DNA of 64,000 nucleotides, from assembly GCF_900091465.1 (NCBI RefSeq), contig NZ_FMHV01000002.1:3286001-3350000 (forward strand), written 5' to 3'. Origin of the DNA: Micromonospora rhizosphaerae (lineage in GTDB: Bacteria; Actinomycetota; Actinomycetes; Mycobacteriales; Micromonosporaceae). Shown piece after piece: positions 41,169 to 50,051 of the stretch. The translations under genes and the position numbers were made by a program. The notes beneath the pieces are model-generated. The model worked only from the letters and a program-made list of their open reading frames with translations. It was not told the DNA's origin and did not search any database. Position 1 is the first letter of the stretch. Every line of letters begins with the position of its first letter.

Positions 41169-41440
41169 CGTCGCTCGTTTGGCCTGGTATGGATACGACG
41201 TGAAGCCAAGTCTCTGGACACGCGTACGGCGCGTCTACCACCGGTTGCGCCATCGAGGACGTCCCTGAGCCGCACAAGCCTCCGCAGGGTCTGCGCGGCG
41301 GCGATCTCCGACTTCCTCGGGTCCCCGTTCATGGCCACGAGGTACGCGGCACGGCAGCTCGTGATGACTGTGCCGAGCCTGTACAACGCGATTGCCGCTG
41401 CCAGGGTCCAGCTCGTGGCAGCCCACAGCTTCGGCAGCAC
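41165..41440 (-). CDS. Small hypothetical protein
   Basis: 91 residues from GTG 41440 with GAGGAG 5 bases upstream. It starts with a hydrophobic helix (LWAATSWTLAAAIALYRLG), then EIAAAQTLRRLVRLRDVLDG, and ends basic. It converges on the Xis-like gene. Family unknown. Confidence 0.55.
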   Translation of the reverse strand: MLPKLWAATSWTLAAAIALYRLGTVITSCRAAYLVAMNGDPRKSEIAAAQTLRRLVRLRDVLDGATGGRRAVRVSRDLASRRIHTRPNERR

Positions 41441-41648
41441 GAAGCTCCTCGGGTTTCCGGCGTCGAGCGGGAGGCTGCTCGGCGGCGGTGGGAGCGCCTA
41501 GGACGGGCCAGCGGTGTCCTGCACTTTGCCAGCTGGCCATAGGGGAAGGTAGCGCCCGGACCGGTTGTTCCCCTCGGTATCCGGACCCGGGCTCCCGTTC
41601 TTCGACGCAGTGAAACCCCGTCTGCCAGGCCGTGGACCGCAGGCGAAG

Positions 41649-41771
41649 CTAACGGTGGTTAGAGTGACTATCCCGGTGAGCCCCCACGGCGAGCGCGAGC
41701 AGTCCGAGCTTGGCGATTGCGATGATGGCCGCATGGGTGCGGCGCGGACCGCCAACGGCGAAGCCGGTCAC
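41649..41771 (-). CDS. Possible 40-residue membrane peptide
   Basis: GTG 41771 with GGGGAGG about 8 bases upstream. Reads VTGFAVGGPRRTHAAIIAIA and then a hydrophobic stretch KLGLLALAVGAH. Third-position bias is good. The rest of the gap 41441-41820 shows nothing else that I can support. Confidence 0.35.
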   Translation of the reverse strand: MTGFAVGGPRRTHAAIIAIAKLGLLALAVGAHRDSHSNHR

Positions 41772-41820
41772 GCCCCAGCCTCCCCGCGGGCAGTGCCCGC
41801 CGAACTGGCAACATCGCCCG

Positions 41821-42936
41821 TTAGCCAATCGTGGTCCCGAACGGGTCCTTGCCCTCGCCGAGGAGCAGCGGCACGTCATAGACCGATAGGTCCGGCCGGA
41901 AGCGTGCGTACCGCACGCGATGGCGCCAGCGTCCATGTTCAAAAGCTACGTCGGCGGCAATTTCCGCCACGACGGTCGGTTCCACCTGCAGGTAGGGCAG
42001 TGGCTCGGGCCGGTCCAACTGGCCGGACCAGGACGCGGGCAGCGGCTGCGGCCACGGGTGGGCCACGGTGCCGGGGTGCGGCATGCGTGGCGGCGTGAGC
42101 AGTTCGGCCAGCGCCGCACGCTGGTCGGTGGTCAGTGGATGGGAGCGGCCGGTGTATCGCAGCCGTCCCCGCCGGTCGAACCGGCCCAGCAGCACGGTCT
42201 CCGGGCGGCTGATGCTGCTGGTCACCCCACCGATGATGGCCTCGGTGACGATCCGGGTGCGGAACTTCGACCAGCCTCTCCGGCCTGGCTCGTACCGGCC
42301 GGTCAGGCGTTTGTCGATGCCCGCGGCGACGGTCCAGTGCAGCAGCCAGTCCGCCACCTGCCGCATGTCGGCCGTCTGCGGAGTCACGGTCAGCTGGGCC
42401 GGCGCGTTGACGAGCAACTGCTCCAGCCGTGCCCGCCGCTGCGCCAGCGGCAGGTCCAGGATCACCTGCCCGCCGGTGTCGGCGAGCAGATCGAACAGCA
42501 CGTAGTGGGCGGGCCATTCGCGCGCCAGGCGTAGCAGGTCGCGGCCTGCGGTGACGCGGCGTTGGAGCTGCGCGAAGTTGGTGCGGCCGCGCTCCCAGAC
42601 GATCAGCTCACCGTCGAGCACCACCCGGGGCGCGACGGTGGCCCGGATCGCGCGGGTGATATCCGGGAAGTAGGTGGTCAGGTTCCGGCCGGCCCGCGAC
42701 TGCAGGTAGACCCCGTCGGGCTCGCGGAAGGCGATACACCTCCACCCGTCCCACTTCGGCTCATGCACCAGGCCGGGGCCCTCGGGCACCAGGTCGACGG
42801 GTGCCGCGAGCATCGGCGCGACCGGCCGCCGCAGCACCGGTTCCGCCCCGGCGCTCGCCCGCAGGCGGGCTGGAGTCACCGCCAGCCCCCACCACACCGG
42901 CCGTGTACGGCGTTCATCTTTGGCCCCCCACGTCAT
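41821..42936 (-). CDS. ATP-dependent DNA ligase (LigC-like)
   Basis: 371 residues from ATG 42936; internal starts near 42879 are possible. The nucleotidyltransferase domain shows motif I EPKWDGWRCIA with the AMP-accepting Lys about residue 61, motif III VLDGELIVWE, and IV-like VLFDLLADTGG; the OB-fold part begins near SKFRTRIVTEAIIGGVTSS. It lacks the primase and nuclease domains of full LigD, so it resembles the stand-alone ligase LigC used in base excision or NHEJ back-up. The upstream region 42937-43244 (about 308 bases) has GC-rich palindromes but no gene I can support. Confidence 0.85.
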   Translation of the reverse strand: MTWGAKDERRTRPVWWGLAVTPARLRASAGAEPVLRRPVAPMLAAPVDLVPEGPGLVHEPKWDGWRCIAFREPDGVYLQSRAGRNLTTYFPDITRAIRATVAPRVVLDGELIVWERGRTNFAQLQRRVTAGRDLLRLAREWPAHYVLFDLLADTGGQVILDLPLAQRRARLEQLLVNAPAQLTVTPQTADMRQVADWLLHWTVAAGIDKRLTGRYEPGRRGWSKFRTRIVTEAIIGGVTSSISRPETVLLGRFDRRGRLRYTGRSHPLTTDQRAALAELLTPPRMPHPGTVAHPWPQPLPASWSGQLDRPEPLPYLQVEPTVVAEIAADVAFEHGRWRHRVRYARFRPDLSVYDVPLLLGEGKDPFGTTIG

Positions 42937-43244
42937 CGTGCGAGATACATGGGTGGACTCGGGAGGAGATCCGCGACATTGAATGCGCCAGCGAGGGGCT
43001 GCAGCATGGCGCGCTAGCGGGCGGCGGGGCCGGCGGCGACCCTGAACCGGTCGCCGAGGTGACCGCTCGGCCGCCGGCCGGCCGGCCGTATGCAGGCGGT
43101 ACCAGCTACGGCCGCAGGCCACCGACGAGCGGGCCCCGCAGCGGGTTCAGTCGCGGCGACCGGTCATCGCCCGCAGCGCCGCTCGGTCGGGCGGCAGAGT
43201 CTCGTACGCCGCGTCCCGTGCTCGTCGGCGCGTACGGTCGGAGG

Positions 43245-43442
43245 GTGGACGTGCTGCTGCGCGGCGGGCCCGGCGACGGCCAGGTGGTGCCCGGCGGCGG
43301 GGAAACCGTCGTGTGGCAGGCCTGCCTGTACGAGATCACCCGCGACTACGGCCACCGCCACGGCCGCGACCTACGGGTCTACCGGCACCGCCCCGACTGC
43401 TGCGAGCCGTACGGCCGAGGCACCGAAGACCGCTGCGAATGA
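43245..43442 (+). CDS. Small hypothetical protein
   Basis: 65 residues from GTG 43245; GTG 43251 fits the GGAGG at 43240 better. Reads LLRGGPGDGQVVPGGGETVV and then YRHRPDCCEPYGRGTEDRCE with three late cysteines. Family unknown. Confidence 0.5.
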   Translation: MDVLLRGGPGDGQVVPGGGETVVWQACLYEITRDYGHRHGRDLRVYRHRPDCCEPYGRGTEDRCE

Positions 43443-43492
43443 CCCGCCTGGCTCCGGCGAAGGTCTGTTCGGCACCCCGCCCCGCCCATTAA

Positions 43493-43508
43493 TCGAACAT
43501 GCGTACGA
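43493..43508. promoter_or_regulatory. Near-consensus LexA (SOS) box
   Basis: TCGAACATGCGTACGA matches the actinobacterial SOS consensus TCGAAC-N4-GTTCGA at 11 of 12 conserved positions (GTAC for GTTC). It lies 8 bases before the GTG of the next gene, a place where LexA would block transcription, and close to the DNA ligase gene. Confidence 0.55.
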
Positions 43509-43515
43509 TAATCGC

Positions 43516-43806
43516 GTGGAAGAGGTGGTCCGGAGGTGGTGGAACGGGTGCTGGGGGCGCCTGGCCCGCCGCGACGTGTGGCTCGTCCGCCAGACACGCT
43601 GGAAGCTGATCGCCCGCGCCGGCGACAGTGAGACCGGGAAGGTGCTGCGGTGGGAGTTCGACACGGAGCCGGAAGCCCTGCACATGGTTGATCGTCTTCT
43701 GCGTGCCGAGACCGCAGGCCAGTGGCGCGAACAGGACCCCGCGTCCCCGGGGGTGCAGCCGCGAGAGCAGCGCCCCGGGCGGCACCCGGGCTCGGCACCT
43801 TCGTGA
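43516..43806 (+). CDS. Hypothetical protein under SOS-like operator
   Basis: 96 residues from GTG 43516. An amphipathic, Trp/Arg-rich first half (EEVVRRWWNGCWGRLARRDV, WLVRQTRWKLIARAGDS) is followed by a helix (EALHMVDRLLRAE) and a low-complexity tail. No family. The operator suggests induction by DNA damage. Confidence 0.6.
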   Translation: MEEVVRRWWNGCWGRLARRDVWLVRQTRWKLIARAGDSETGKVLRWEFDTEPEALHMVDRLLRAETAGQWREQDPASPGVQPREQRPGRHPGSAPS

Positions 43807-44069
43807 TGTCAAGATCACATTGGGGTTCGCCGCGCGATATGTGGCGGTGAGCAGGCTGGCCGGGCCGCTCGCCCCGGCGGTCACCGGCCGGCCGGTCACC
43901 CGGGACAGGTCCCGGGCCGCCGTGTGGTGACCGCCGTCGGATTGAGCCGTGCGACTCAATGCGGCGGACTCGTGTCGTCTACCCGACAGGGCGCCGGCCC
44001 GGATGGGCGAGGCAACCACAGGCATACGCGCCTCACACTGGCGTCTTCGGTGACGCTGGAGGGGTAGCA
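43807..44069. other. Gap with GC-rich palindromes
   Basis: 263 bases with no gene I can support. Palindromic sequence around 43883-43920 (GGTCACCGGCCGGCCGGTCA, then CCCGGGACAGGTCCCGGG) could form hairpins. Confidence 0.4.
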
Positions 44070-44210
44070 GTGGTCAACTGGGTGACGCGACGGGACCTGT
44101 CGGAGGCGGCGAAGGGCGGTGTCGGGTTCTTCGCGCTGCTGATGCTGGTCATGGCGGCGTTGTTCGCAGGGCGCCTGGTGGTGGGTGTCTGGACGGCGGC
44201 TGACCGCTGA
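44070..44210 (+). CDS. 46-residue single-TM protein
   Basis: GTG 44070 with TGGAGGGG 6 bases upstream. A basic start (NWVTRRDLSEAAKGG) then one membrane helix (VGFFALLMLVMAALFAGRLV). It is followed by another tiny membrane protein. Role unknown. Confidence 0.6.
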   Translation: MVNWVTRRDLSEAAKGGVGFFALLMLVMAALFAGRLVVGVWTAADR

Positions 44211-44217
44211 GCCAGTG

Positions 44218-44376
44218 ATGCCACAGTGGGTGCGGGTGTTGTGGAGGGGCGGCCTGTTCGTGGCGGCGTTCGCGTTGGCGTACTCGGATGGCTGGGTGGG
44301 GTCGGCGGGCGCAGTGGCGGTGTTTGTGATGGCAGGATTGGGGTGGTGGCTGATGGCTACCCCGGACGAGGTGTAG
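44218..44376 (+). CDS. 52-residue two-helix membrane protein
   Basis: ATG 44218 (GTG 44215 also possible), 7 bases after the previous gene. Two hydrophobic segments (LFVAAFALAYSDGWVG and AVAVFVMAGLGWWLM). Together with the preceding gene it looks like a holin-like or regulatory pair; this is only by appearance. Confidence 0.55.
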   Translation: MPQWVRVLWRGGLFVAAFALAYSDGWVGSAGAVAVFVMAGLGWWLMATPDEV

Positions 44377-44380
44377 GCGG

Positions 44381-44521
44381 TCATCCTCGGGTCACCGCCG
44401 GGACGACTAGGTCGGCGTCGGCGTTCATCAGGGATGATCCGGCGAAGGTTGGTCCGAGAGCCCAAGCGCCACGTCGTGCCGCCTCCTCGACGGCCTCGGG
44501 CGATGCGAGGTCAAGCAGCTT
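44381..44521 (-). pseudogene. 3' fragment of unidentified gene
   Basis: Minus-strand frame with high G/C third-position bias, reading KLLDLASPEAVEEAARRGAW and ending ADADLVVPAVTRG. It is closed upstream by TAG and has no start, so it is a gene tail. The sequence 44522-44970 shows broken coding-like stretches on both strands and is probably decayed DNA. Confidence 0.4.
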
Positions 44522-44977
44522 CTAGGCCGTGATGGACCCTGGAGCCAGGGCCATCAAGGGGGATCCCGGTGCGGGACCGACCCACTCCAGCCCCCACTTC
44601 ACCGCCAAGTTCTACGGCAAGTCCTTCCCGAGCTGTTTCACGCCGTCAGTACCACCAAGGAGCCGAACTTCGTGGCGAACCGGTGGGTGTCGACGTCGCC
44701 GAAGCCACCGCCGCTGTGGTACCGCGACGGCGGGGCGGCGGAGCGCAGTCGGCATAGGCGTAACGCCTGCGCTGGCCTGGCTCGCGCAGATCCCGGCGGG
44801 TCGATACGCAGCACTCCTACGACGGCGGCGAGCACGGTCCAGCCCTCGCCAGCGTGCGTGGTCGGGGCTCTGCTGCCAATGTTGCCGGGGAATGCTGCGG
44901 GACCGGGGGCATATTCCATACCCCTCCTTCCCGGTAAAGAGCTGGGAGTCGCCTGAGCGGCACGGCTTGATCCGGCT

Positions 44978-44998
44978 ACACCCGGTCAGACCGGGTGT
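44978..44998. promoter_or_regulatory. Palindrome upstream of BREX regulator
   Basis: ACACCCGGT and ACCGGGTGT form a perfect 9-bp dyad over 3 bases, 77 bases before the xis-like gene that heads the BREX operon. It could be an operator for that protein or a terminator of the decayed region upstream; there is no U-tract. Confidence 0.5.
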
Positions 44999-45074
44999 GG
45001 ACCCTTCTCTTCCCCCTGGATAGGGTAGGCGTCCCCGATGCGCTCATCGCTGGCTGCCGACTGGAGGTTTCACC

Positions 45075-45275
45075 TTGGCTGAACCCTGGCTGTCCGCCGA
45101 CGACATCGCTGCCCACCTTGGCGTCACGAAAGACACGGTCTACGCATGGATTGCCGAGAAGGGCATGCCAGCCCACAAGCTCGGCCGGCTTTGGAAGTTC
45201 CAAGCTAGCGACGTCGATGAGTGGGTGCGCGGCGGTGGCGCCGCCTCGTCGGGTGCCGATACGCGACCGGACTGA
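45075..45275 (+). CDS. Excisionase-type HTH regulator of BREX operon
   Basis: 66 residues from TTG 45075 with GGAGG upstream. LSADDIAAHLGVTKDTVYAW and IAEKGMPAHKLGRLWKFQAS followed by VDEWV is the standard helix-turn-helix 17/excisionase family. It lies 87 bases before brxA in the same direction, so it is a candidate repressor or activator of the BREX genes. Confidence 0.75.
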   Translation: MAEPWLSADDIAAHLGVTKDTVYAWIAEKGMPAHKLGRLWKFQASDVDEWVRGGGAASSGADTRPD

Positions 45276-45361
45276 CCCCTTGGCGCGACCAGTCGACCAC
45301 CGGAAGTGCCGGTGGGTTGCCATATCCTGAACGACTTGCCTGGAACTGGAAGGAGGTGCCC

Positions 45362-45988
45362 GTGGGTGAGGCCGCCACTACTACCCGCTACAGGCTCTCC
45401 TTCACCAGCGGTGCTCTTCTCATGCGAGAGGCGATGATCGCCGCACCGCTGTATCTGCGTGAACGTCACTGGTCAAAGGTGCGTGCGCTGATCGAGGGCG
45501 ACAACCTCCTGCAAGCCCGCACGGTTGCGTCGGGGCAGCGCTTCGCACGCGAGGTTGTGCAGCGGCTTGCCGTACTCGCCGATGACGAGATCGAGCTGCT
45601 CATCGAGGCGTCGGCCACCGAACGTGGATACCTGCTGTGGGCGGCTGCCTGCCGTCGCTACGACCTGATCGGCGAGTTCGCCGAGGAGGTCGTGCGCGAG
45701 CGGTTCCTCCTGTTGACCTCGGCGCTCACGTACGAGGACTTCGACAGCTTTGTCCGGGCTAAGGCGCTGTGGCACGAGGAGCTGGCCCAGATCAAGGACT
45801 CGACGCTGCAGAAGCTGAGGTCAAACGTGTTCAAGATGCTGCAGGAGGCCGAGTTGCTGTCGGAGGCGCGCTTCATCATGCCTGCCGTGTTGTCCGAGCG
45901 AGTTGCCGCCGAGCTCAGCGCTCGCACACCGAGTGATTTGCGGTTCTTCCCGACCCAGCAGACCGAAGGTCTGGGGGGCGGGCTGTGA
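45362..45988 (+). CDS. brxA: BrxA (DUF1819), BREX type 1
   Basis: 208 residues from GTG 45362, with GGAAGGAGG upstream. YRLSFTSGALLMREAMIAAP and NLLQARTVASGQRFAREVVQ are hallmarks of DUF1819/BrxA, a small helical DNA-binding protein of BREX. The stop overlaps brxB (GTGA). Confidence 0.9.
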   Translation: MGEAATTTRYRLSFTSGALLMREAMIAAPLYLRERHWSKVRALIEGDNLLQARTVASGQRFAREVVQRLAVLADDEIELLIEASATERGYLLWAAACRRYDLIGEFAEEVVRERFLLLTSALTYEDFDSFVRAKALWHEELAQIKDSTLQKLRSNVFKMLQEAELLSEARFIMPAVLSERVAAELSARTPSDLRFFPTQQTEGLGGGL

Positions 45989-46584
45989 TCCCGAAGACTC
46001 TGCCTGAGCAGGAGGAGCACCTGTTCGCGGTGCTCCGCGGCCGACGCTTCCTGCAGATGGAGGGCCTGAGCAACGAGGTCCCGTTCTTCATCTACCCATA
46101 TGCGCCTGAGGATGCGCTCGCCGTAGCGGCAGCCAAGAAGCGGATCAAGAACCGGCTGTCTAACGCTGGCGTCGCCGTCTTCGAGATCAACCTCTACGAC
46201 CTGTCAGTCGAGCTGCTCAAGGAGCGGGGTGTCTGGGGCCGGGTCCTGGCCATCGAGCCGGATCAGGACAAGGCAGACTTTCGCGAGATGCTTCAGGGGA
46301 TGCTTGACCCGCAGCTGCATATCGCCTCGGCGATCCGCGACCGGCTCGCGCAGGTGGACTTCGACGTCTTCTTCCTCACCGGGATCGGTGAGGTCTTCCC
46401 GTACATCCGTTCGCACAACGTGCTGAACAACCTGCAGTCGGTGGTCAAGGGCAAACCGATGCTCATGTTCTTCCCGGGGCGTTACGAGCAGTCCGACACG
46501 TTGGGCTCGTCGCTTGTTTTGTTCGGTCGGCTCAAGGACGACCAGTACTACCGAGCCAAGAACATCCTGGAACAGGAGGCGTGA
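45985..46584 (+). CDS. brxB: BrxB (DUF1788), BREX type 1
   Basis: 199 residues from GTG. NEVPFFIYPYAPEDALAVAA, NAGVAVFEINLYDLSVELLK and VFFLTGIGEVFPYIRSHNVL, then PMLMFFPGRYEQ, fit DUF1788/BrxB throughout its length. It is an essential BREX component that bridges to BrxC and PglZ. Four-base overlap with brxC. Confidence 0.92.
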   Translation: MIPKTLPEQEEHLFAVLRGRRFLQMEGLSNEVPFFIYPYAPEDALAVAAAKKRIKNRLSNAGVAVFEINLYDLSVELLKERGVWGRVLAIEPDQDKADFREMLQGMLDPQLHIASAIRDRLAQVDFDVFFLTGIGEVFPYIRSHNVLNNLQSVVKGKPMLMFFPGRYEQSDTLGSSLVLFGRLKDDQYYRAKNILEQEA

Positions 46585-49500
46585 GCTCGATGCAGCTCAA
46601 TGAGATCTTCGCCAAGAATATCCAGCGCCCGATCGAAGGCGTCATCAAGGCCGATGACGTCGCACACCTGAGCACCGAGGTCGACGAGTACGTCTTGACC
46701 AACGAGGCGGCTACGGGCCTGGAGGATCTGCTCGAGGAGTACACCTCCTATACCAATGCCAACGGCGTGTGGATCTCCGGCTTCTTCGGCTCCGGTAAGT
46801 CGCACATGCTCAAGATGCTCGCCCACCTGCTAGGGGACGTCGAAGGCCAGAGCTATCGGCGCCAGAACGCTTCCGACAGCTTCCGGGCCAAGACGCCCGA
46901 TGCCTTCCTGCCCGGCTTGCTCGACAAGGCCGACCGCATCCCGGCCAAGAGCCTTCTGTTCAATATCGACCAGAAGGCCACCCTGATCAGCAAGGACCAG
47001 ACCGACGCCCTGCTCAAGGTCTTCGTCAAGGTCTTCGACGAGAGCCGCGGCTACTACGGCAACCAGGGACACGTCGCCCGCTTCGAGCGCGACCTGGACA
47101 ACCGCGGACAGTACGAGGCGTTTAAGGAGACGTTCGAGCGGATCGCCGGCATCCCCTGGACGCAGGGACGCGAGCAGAGCGCGTTGGAAGGCCCGAGCAT
47201 CGACCGGGCCTTCGCCGAGGTAAACGGTGCGACTGCCGACGGCATCATCAAGCAGTACAGCGCCTCATACTCGGTCTCGATCGAGGACTTCGCCGACGAG
47301 GTCAAGGCCTGGCTCGACAAGCAGGGCGCCCCGAACTTCCGCCTCAACTTCTTCGTCGACGAGGTCGGCCAGTTCATCGGCTCGGACACCAAGCTGATGC
47401 TCAACCTGCAGACCATTGCGGAGTCGCTCAACACCAAGTGCGCCGGCCGCTCGTGGGTGTTCGTGACCTCTCAGGAGGACATGGAGAAGGTCATCGGCGA
47501 CCGCACCAGGCAGCAGGGCAACGACTTCTCCAAGATCCAAGCCCGGTTCAAGACCCGTTTGAAGCTCACCAGCGCCGACGTTGAGGAAGTCATCCGCAAG
47601 CGCCTGCTGGAGAAGAACAACGCGGGTGTGGCTACGCTGAGCAAGATCTATGCAGACCAGCACGCCAACTTCAAGACGCTCTTTGACTTCGTCGATGGGG
47701 CCAAGACCTACCGCAACTACACCGACGAGGCGCACTTCGTCGGGACCTACCCATTCGTCAGCTACCAGTTCCCGCTGTTCCAGGCCGCGATCGAGGGCAT
47801 CTCAGAACACAACGTCTTCGAGGGACGCAACAGCTCGGTCGGTGAGCGGTCCATGCTCGGCGTCGTCCAGCAGGTCGCCAAGGACATCGGCAACGTCGAC
47901 GTCGGCCAGCTCGCGACCTTCGACAGCATGTTCGCCGGCATCCGCGCGTCGCTGAAGTCCGCCGCCCAGCGTTCGATCGACGTTGCCGAGCGCAACCTCG
48001 ACAATCAGCTGGCGGTCCGGCTCTTGAAGGCGCTCTTCCTCGTCAAGTACGTCGAGAGCTTTCAGGCGACGCCGCGCAACCTCACGGTGTTGGTGTACGA
48101 CCGCTTCGGCCTCGACCTCCCCGCCCTGTCCGACCAGGTGAAGGAAGCGCTGACCCTGCTGGAGTCGCAGACCTACATCCGGCGCAACGCCAACGCGTAC
48201 GAGTACCTGACCAACGACGAGCAGGTCATCGAGGAAGAGATCAAGAACGTCGACATCGACGCCTCCGAGGTCAGCGCCCGACTGTTCAAGATCCTGTCCG
48301 GCGATGTCATCAAGAGCAACAAGATCCGCTATGCCAAGAACGGGCAGGACTTCCCATTCGGGTTCAAGCTCGACGACCAGGCTCATGGTGCCCAGCGGGA
48401 GCTGGCGGTCCACTTCATCTCGCCGGAGTACCCGCACTCCCCGGAAGAGATCCGCATGCACAGCGCGGGGAAGGATGAGCTGCGCGTCATCCTCGACCCG
48501 GACGCCCGGGTGCTGTCGGACCTGCGGCTGCTGATCAAGACCGAGAAGTACATCAAGCGCAAGCAGGGCACCTCGATCTCCGCGATCGAGGACCAGATCC
48601 TGCGGTCCAAGGGCGCGCAGAACATCGAGCGGGAGAAGGAGCTTATCGAGCGCGTCCGCAGCTCGGTCGGCAAGGCCACCCTGGTCATCAACGCCGCGGA
48701 CATCACCTCAAGCTCCCAGGACGCACTGACCCGGGTGGCCGATGGCTTCCACAACCTCATCAGCCGCACCTACACCCAGCTGAAGCTGCTCGGCGGTGTT
48801 ACCTTCAGCGAGCAGCAGGTCGCCTCGGCCGCGAACCCTGACAACGGTCTGTTCGAAGCCGGCACCTTGACCAAGCTTCCTGCCGAGGAAGTGCTGTCCT
48901 TCGTCATTCGCAAGGGGGGACTCGGGGAGCAGGTCACGGTCAAGGCCATCGTCGACACCTTCCAAGCCAAACCCTACGGGTGGGACCTCGCCTCGATCGA
49001 GGTCCTGATCGCCTTCCTGATCGGCACGTCCAAGGTCACGCTCACGGTCGACGGCAACCTTCTCAAGCGCTCCGAGGTCGCGACCGCCCTGCGTAACACC
49101 CAGAAGCACGCGCACGCCGTGGTGGCCCCGCAGAAGACGTTCGACGAGCGCAAGGTCGCCGCCTTCCGCAAGTTCTGCACCGATTTCTTCGACGAGCCCA
49201 ACGCCCCCACGGACCCGCTGGAGCTCGCGCGGCACGGTGCCGACAAGCTGACGGGCAAGCGCGACGAGCTCAAGGCCACCGCCGCGGGCTCCAAATACCC
49301 GTTCGTGAGTCAGCTCTCCGCCCCGATCGAGCTGCTTGACCACGTGGTCGGCAAGCCCGACGATTGGTATTTGACCGACTTCAATCTTGGCGATGACCTG
49401 CTTGACGCCAAGGAGAGCGTCATCGACCCGATCCAGGCGTTCCTGAGCGGCGGACAGCGGGTCATCTACGACGAGGCCGCCGACCTGCTGGCCACCCACA

Positions 49501-50051
49501 GCAGCAACCTCGGCTACCTGCTACCTGACAGCGACGCCACCGTCCGGGGCGCACTGGTCGACTCCAACGCCTTCCGTGGCAACCGGATGGCGCAGCTCAA
49601 GCAGGCAACCGACCAGCTGCGCGCCCAGATCGACGAGGTGGTGGCATCGAACCGGGCCGACGTGGTCCAGGCGATCGAGGGGCGCAAGGTCGAGCTCGAA
49701 GCGAGCGCCTTCTACGCAAAGGCGACTACGGACGCCCAGAAGAGCGTGATCCGGAGAGTCGACCAGGCGATTTCTCGCGTCCGCGGCGAGAAGCAGATCG
49801 CCCTGATCCGTGAGCTGGGGGCGAGCTTCGAGGAGACCGTCTACCCGGGTCTGCTCGACCAGCTGGCCGTCTCGCAGCAGGGCGGGGGCGACGACGCGCC
49901 GCCGCCGAAGCAAACCGTGTCCGTCAAGACCATCTCGGCTACTGGTGTCGGCGCGGTTCTTGAGACGGAGGAGGACGTCGACCGGTACCTCGCCGCCCTC
50001 CGCAATGTGCTCATCCAAACCCTGAACGACGGAAAGCGAATCTCACTCTGA
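46581..50051 (+). CDS. brxC: BrxC (BREX P-loop ATPase)
   Basis: 1156 residues from GTG 46581 (ATG 46590 also in frame). WISGFFGSGKSHMLKMLAHL (P-loop about residues 67-74) and the later FRLNFFVDEVGQFIG (Walker B region) match BrxC/PglY. It is a large ATPase required for BREX methylation and exclusion. The last base of the stop is the A of the pglX ATG. Confidence 0.93.
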   Translation: MSSMQLNEIFAKNIQRPIEGVIKADDVAHLSTEVDEYVLTNEAATGLEDLLEEYTSYTNANGVWISGFFGSGKSHMLKMLAHLLGDVEGQSYRRQNASDSFRAKTPDAFLPGLLDKADRIPAKSLLFNIDQKATLISKDQTDALLKVFVKVFDESRGYYGNQGHVARFERDLDNRGQYEAFKETFERIAGIPWTQGREQSALEGPSIDRAFAEVNGATADGIIKQYSASYSVSIEDFADEVKAWLDKQGAPNFRLNFFVDEVGQFIGSDTKLMLNLQTIAESLNTKCAGRSWVFVTSQEDMEKVIGDRTRQQGNDFSKIQARFKTRLKLTSADVEEVIRKRLLEKNNAGVATLSKIYADQHANFKTLFDFVDGAKTYRNYTDEAHFVGTYPFVSYQFPLFQAAIEGISEHNVFEGRNSSVGERSMLGVVQQVAKDIGNVDVGQLATFDSMFAGIRASLKSAAQRSIDVAERNLDNQLAVRLLKALFLVKYVESFQATPRNLTVLVYDRFGLDLPALSDQVKEALTLLESQTYIRRNANAYEYLTNDEQVIEEEIKNVDIDASEVSARLFKILSGDVIKSNKIRYAKNGQDFPFGFKLDDQAHGAQRELAVHFISPEYPHSPEEIRMHSAGKDELRVILDPDARVLSDLRLLIKTEKYIKRKQGTSISAIEDQILRSKGAQNIEREKELIERVRSSVGKATLVINAADITSSSQDALTRVADGFHNLISRTYTQLKLLGGVTFSEQQVASAANPDNGLFEAGTLTKLPAEEVLSFVIRKGGLGEQVTVKAIVDTFQAKPYGWDLASIEVLIAFLIGTSKVTLTVDGNLLKRSEVATALRNTQKHAHAVVAPQKTFDERKVAAFRKFCTDFFDEPNAPTDPLELARHGADKLTGKRDELKATAAGSKYPFVSQLSAPIELLDHVVGKPDDWYLTDFNLGDDLLDAKESVIDPIQAFLSGGQRVIYDEAADLLATHSSNLGYLLPDSDATVRGALVDSNAFRGNRMAQLKQATDQLRAQIDEVVASNRADVVQAIEGRKVELEASAFYAKATTDAQKSVIRRVDQAISRVRGEKQIALIRELGASFEETVYPGLLDQLAVSQQGGGDDAPPPKQTVSVKTISATGVGAVLETEEDVDRYLAALRNVLIQTLNDGKRISL

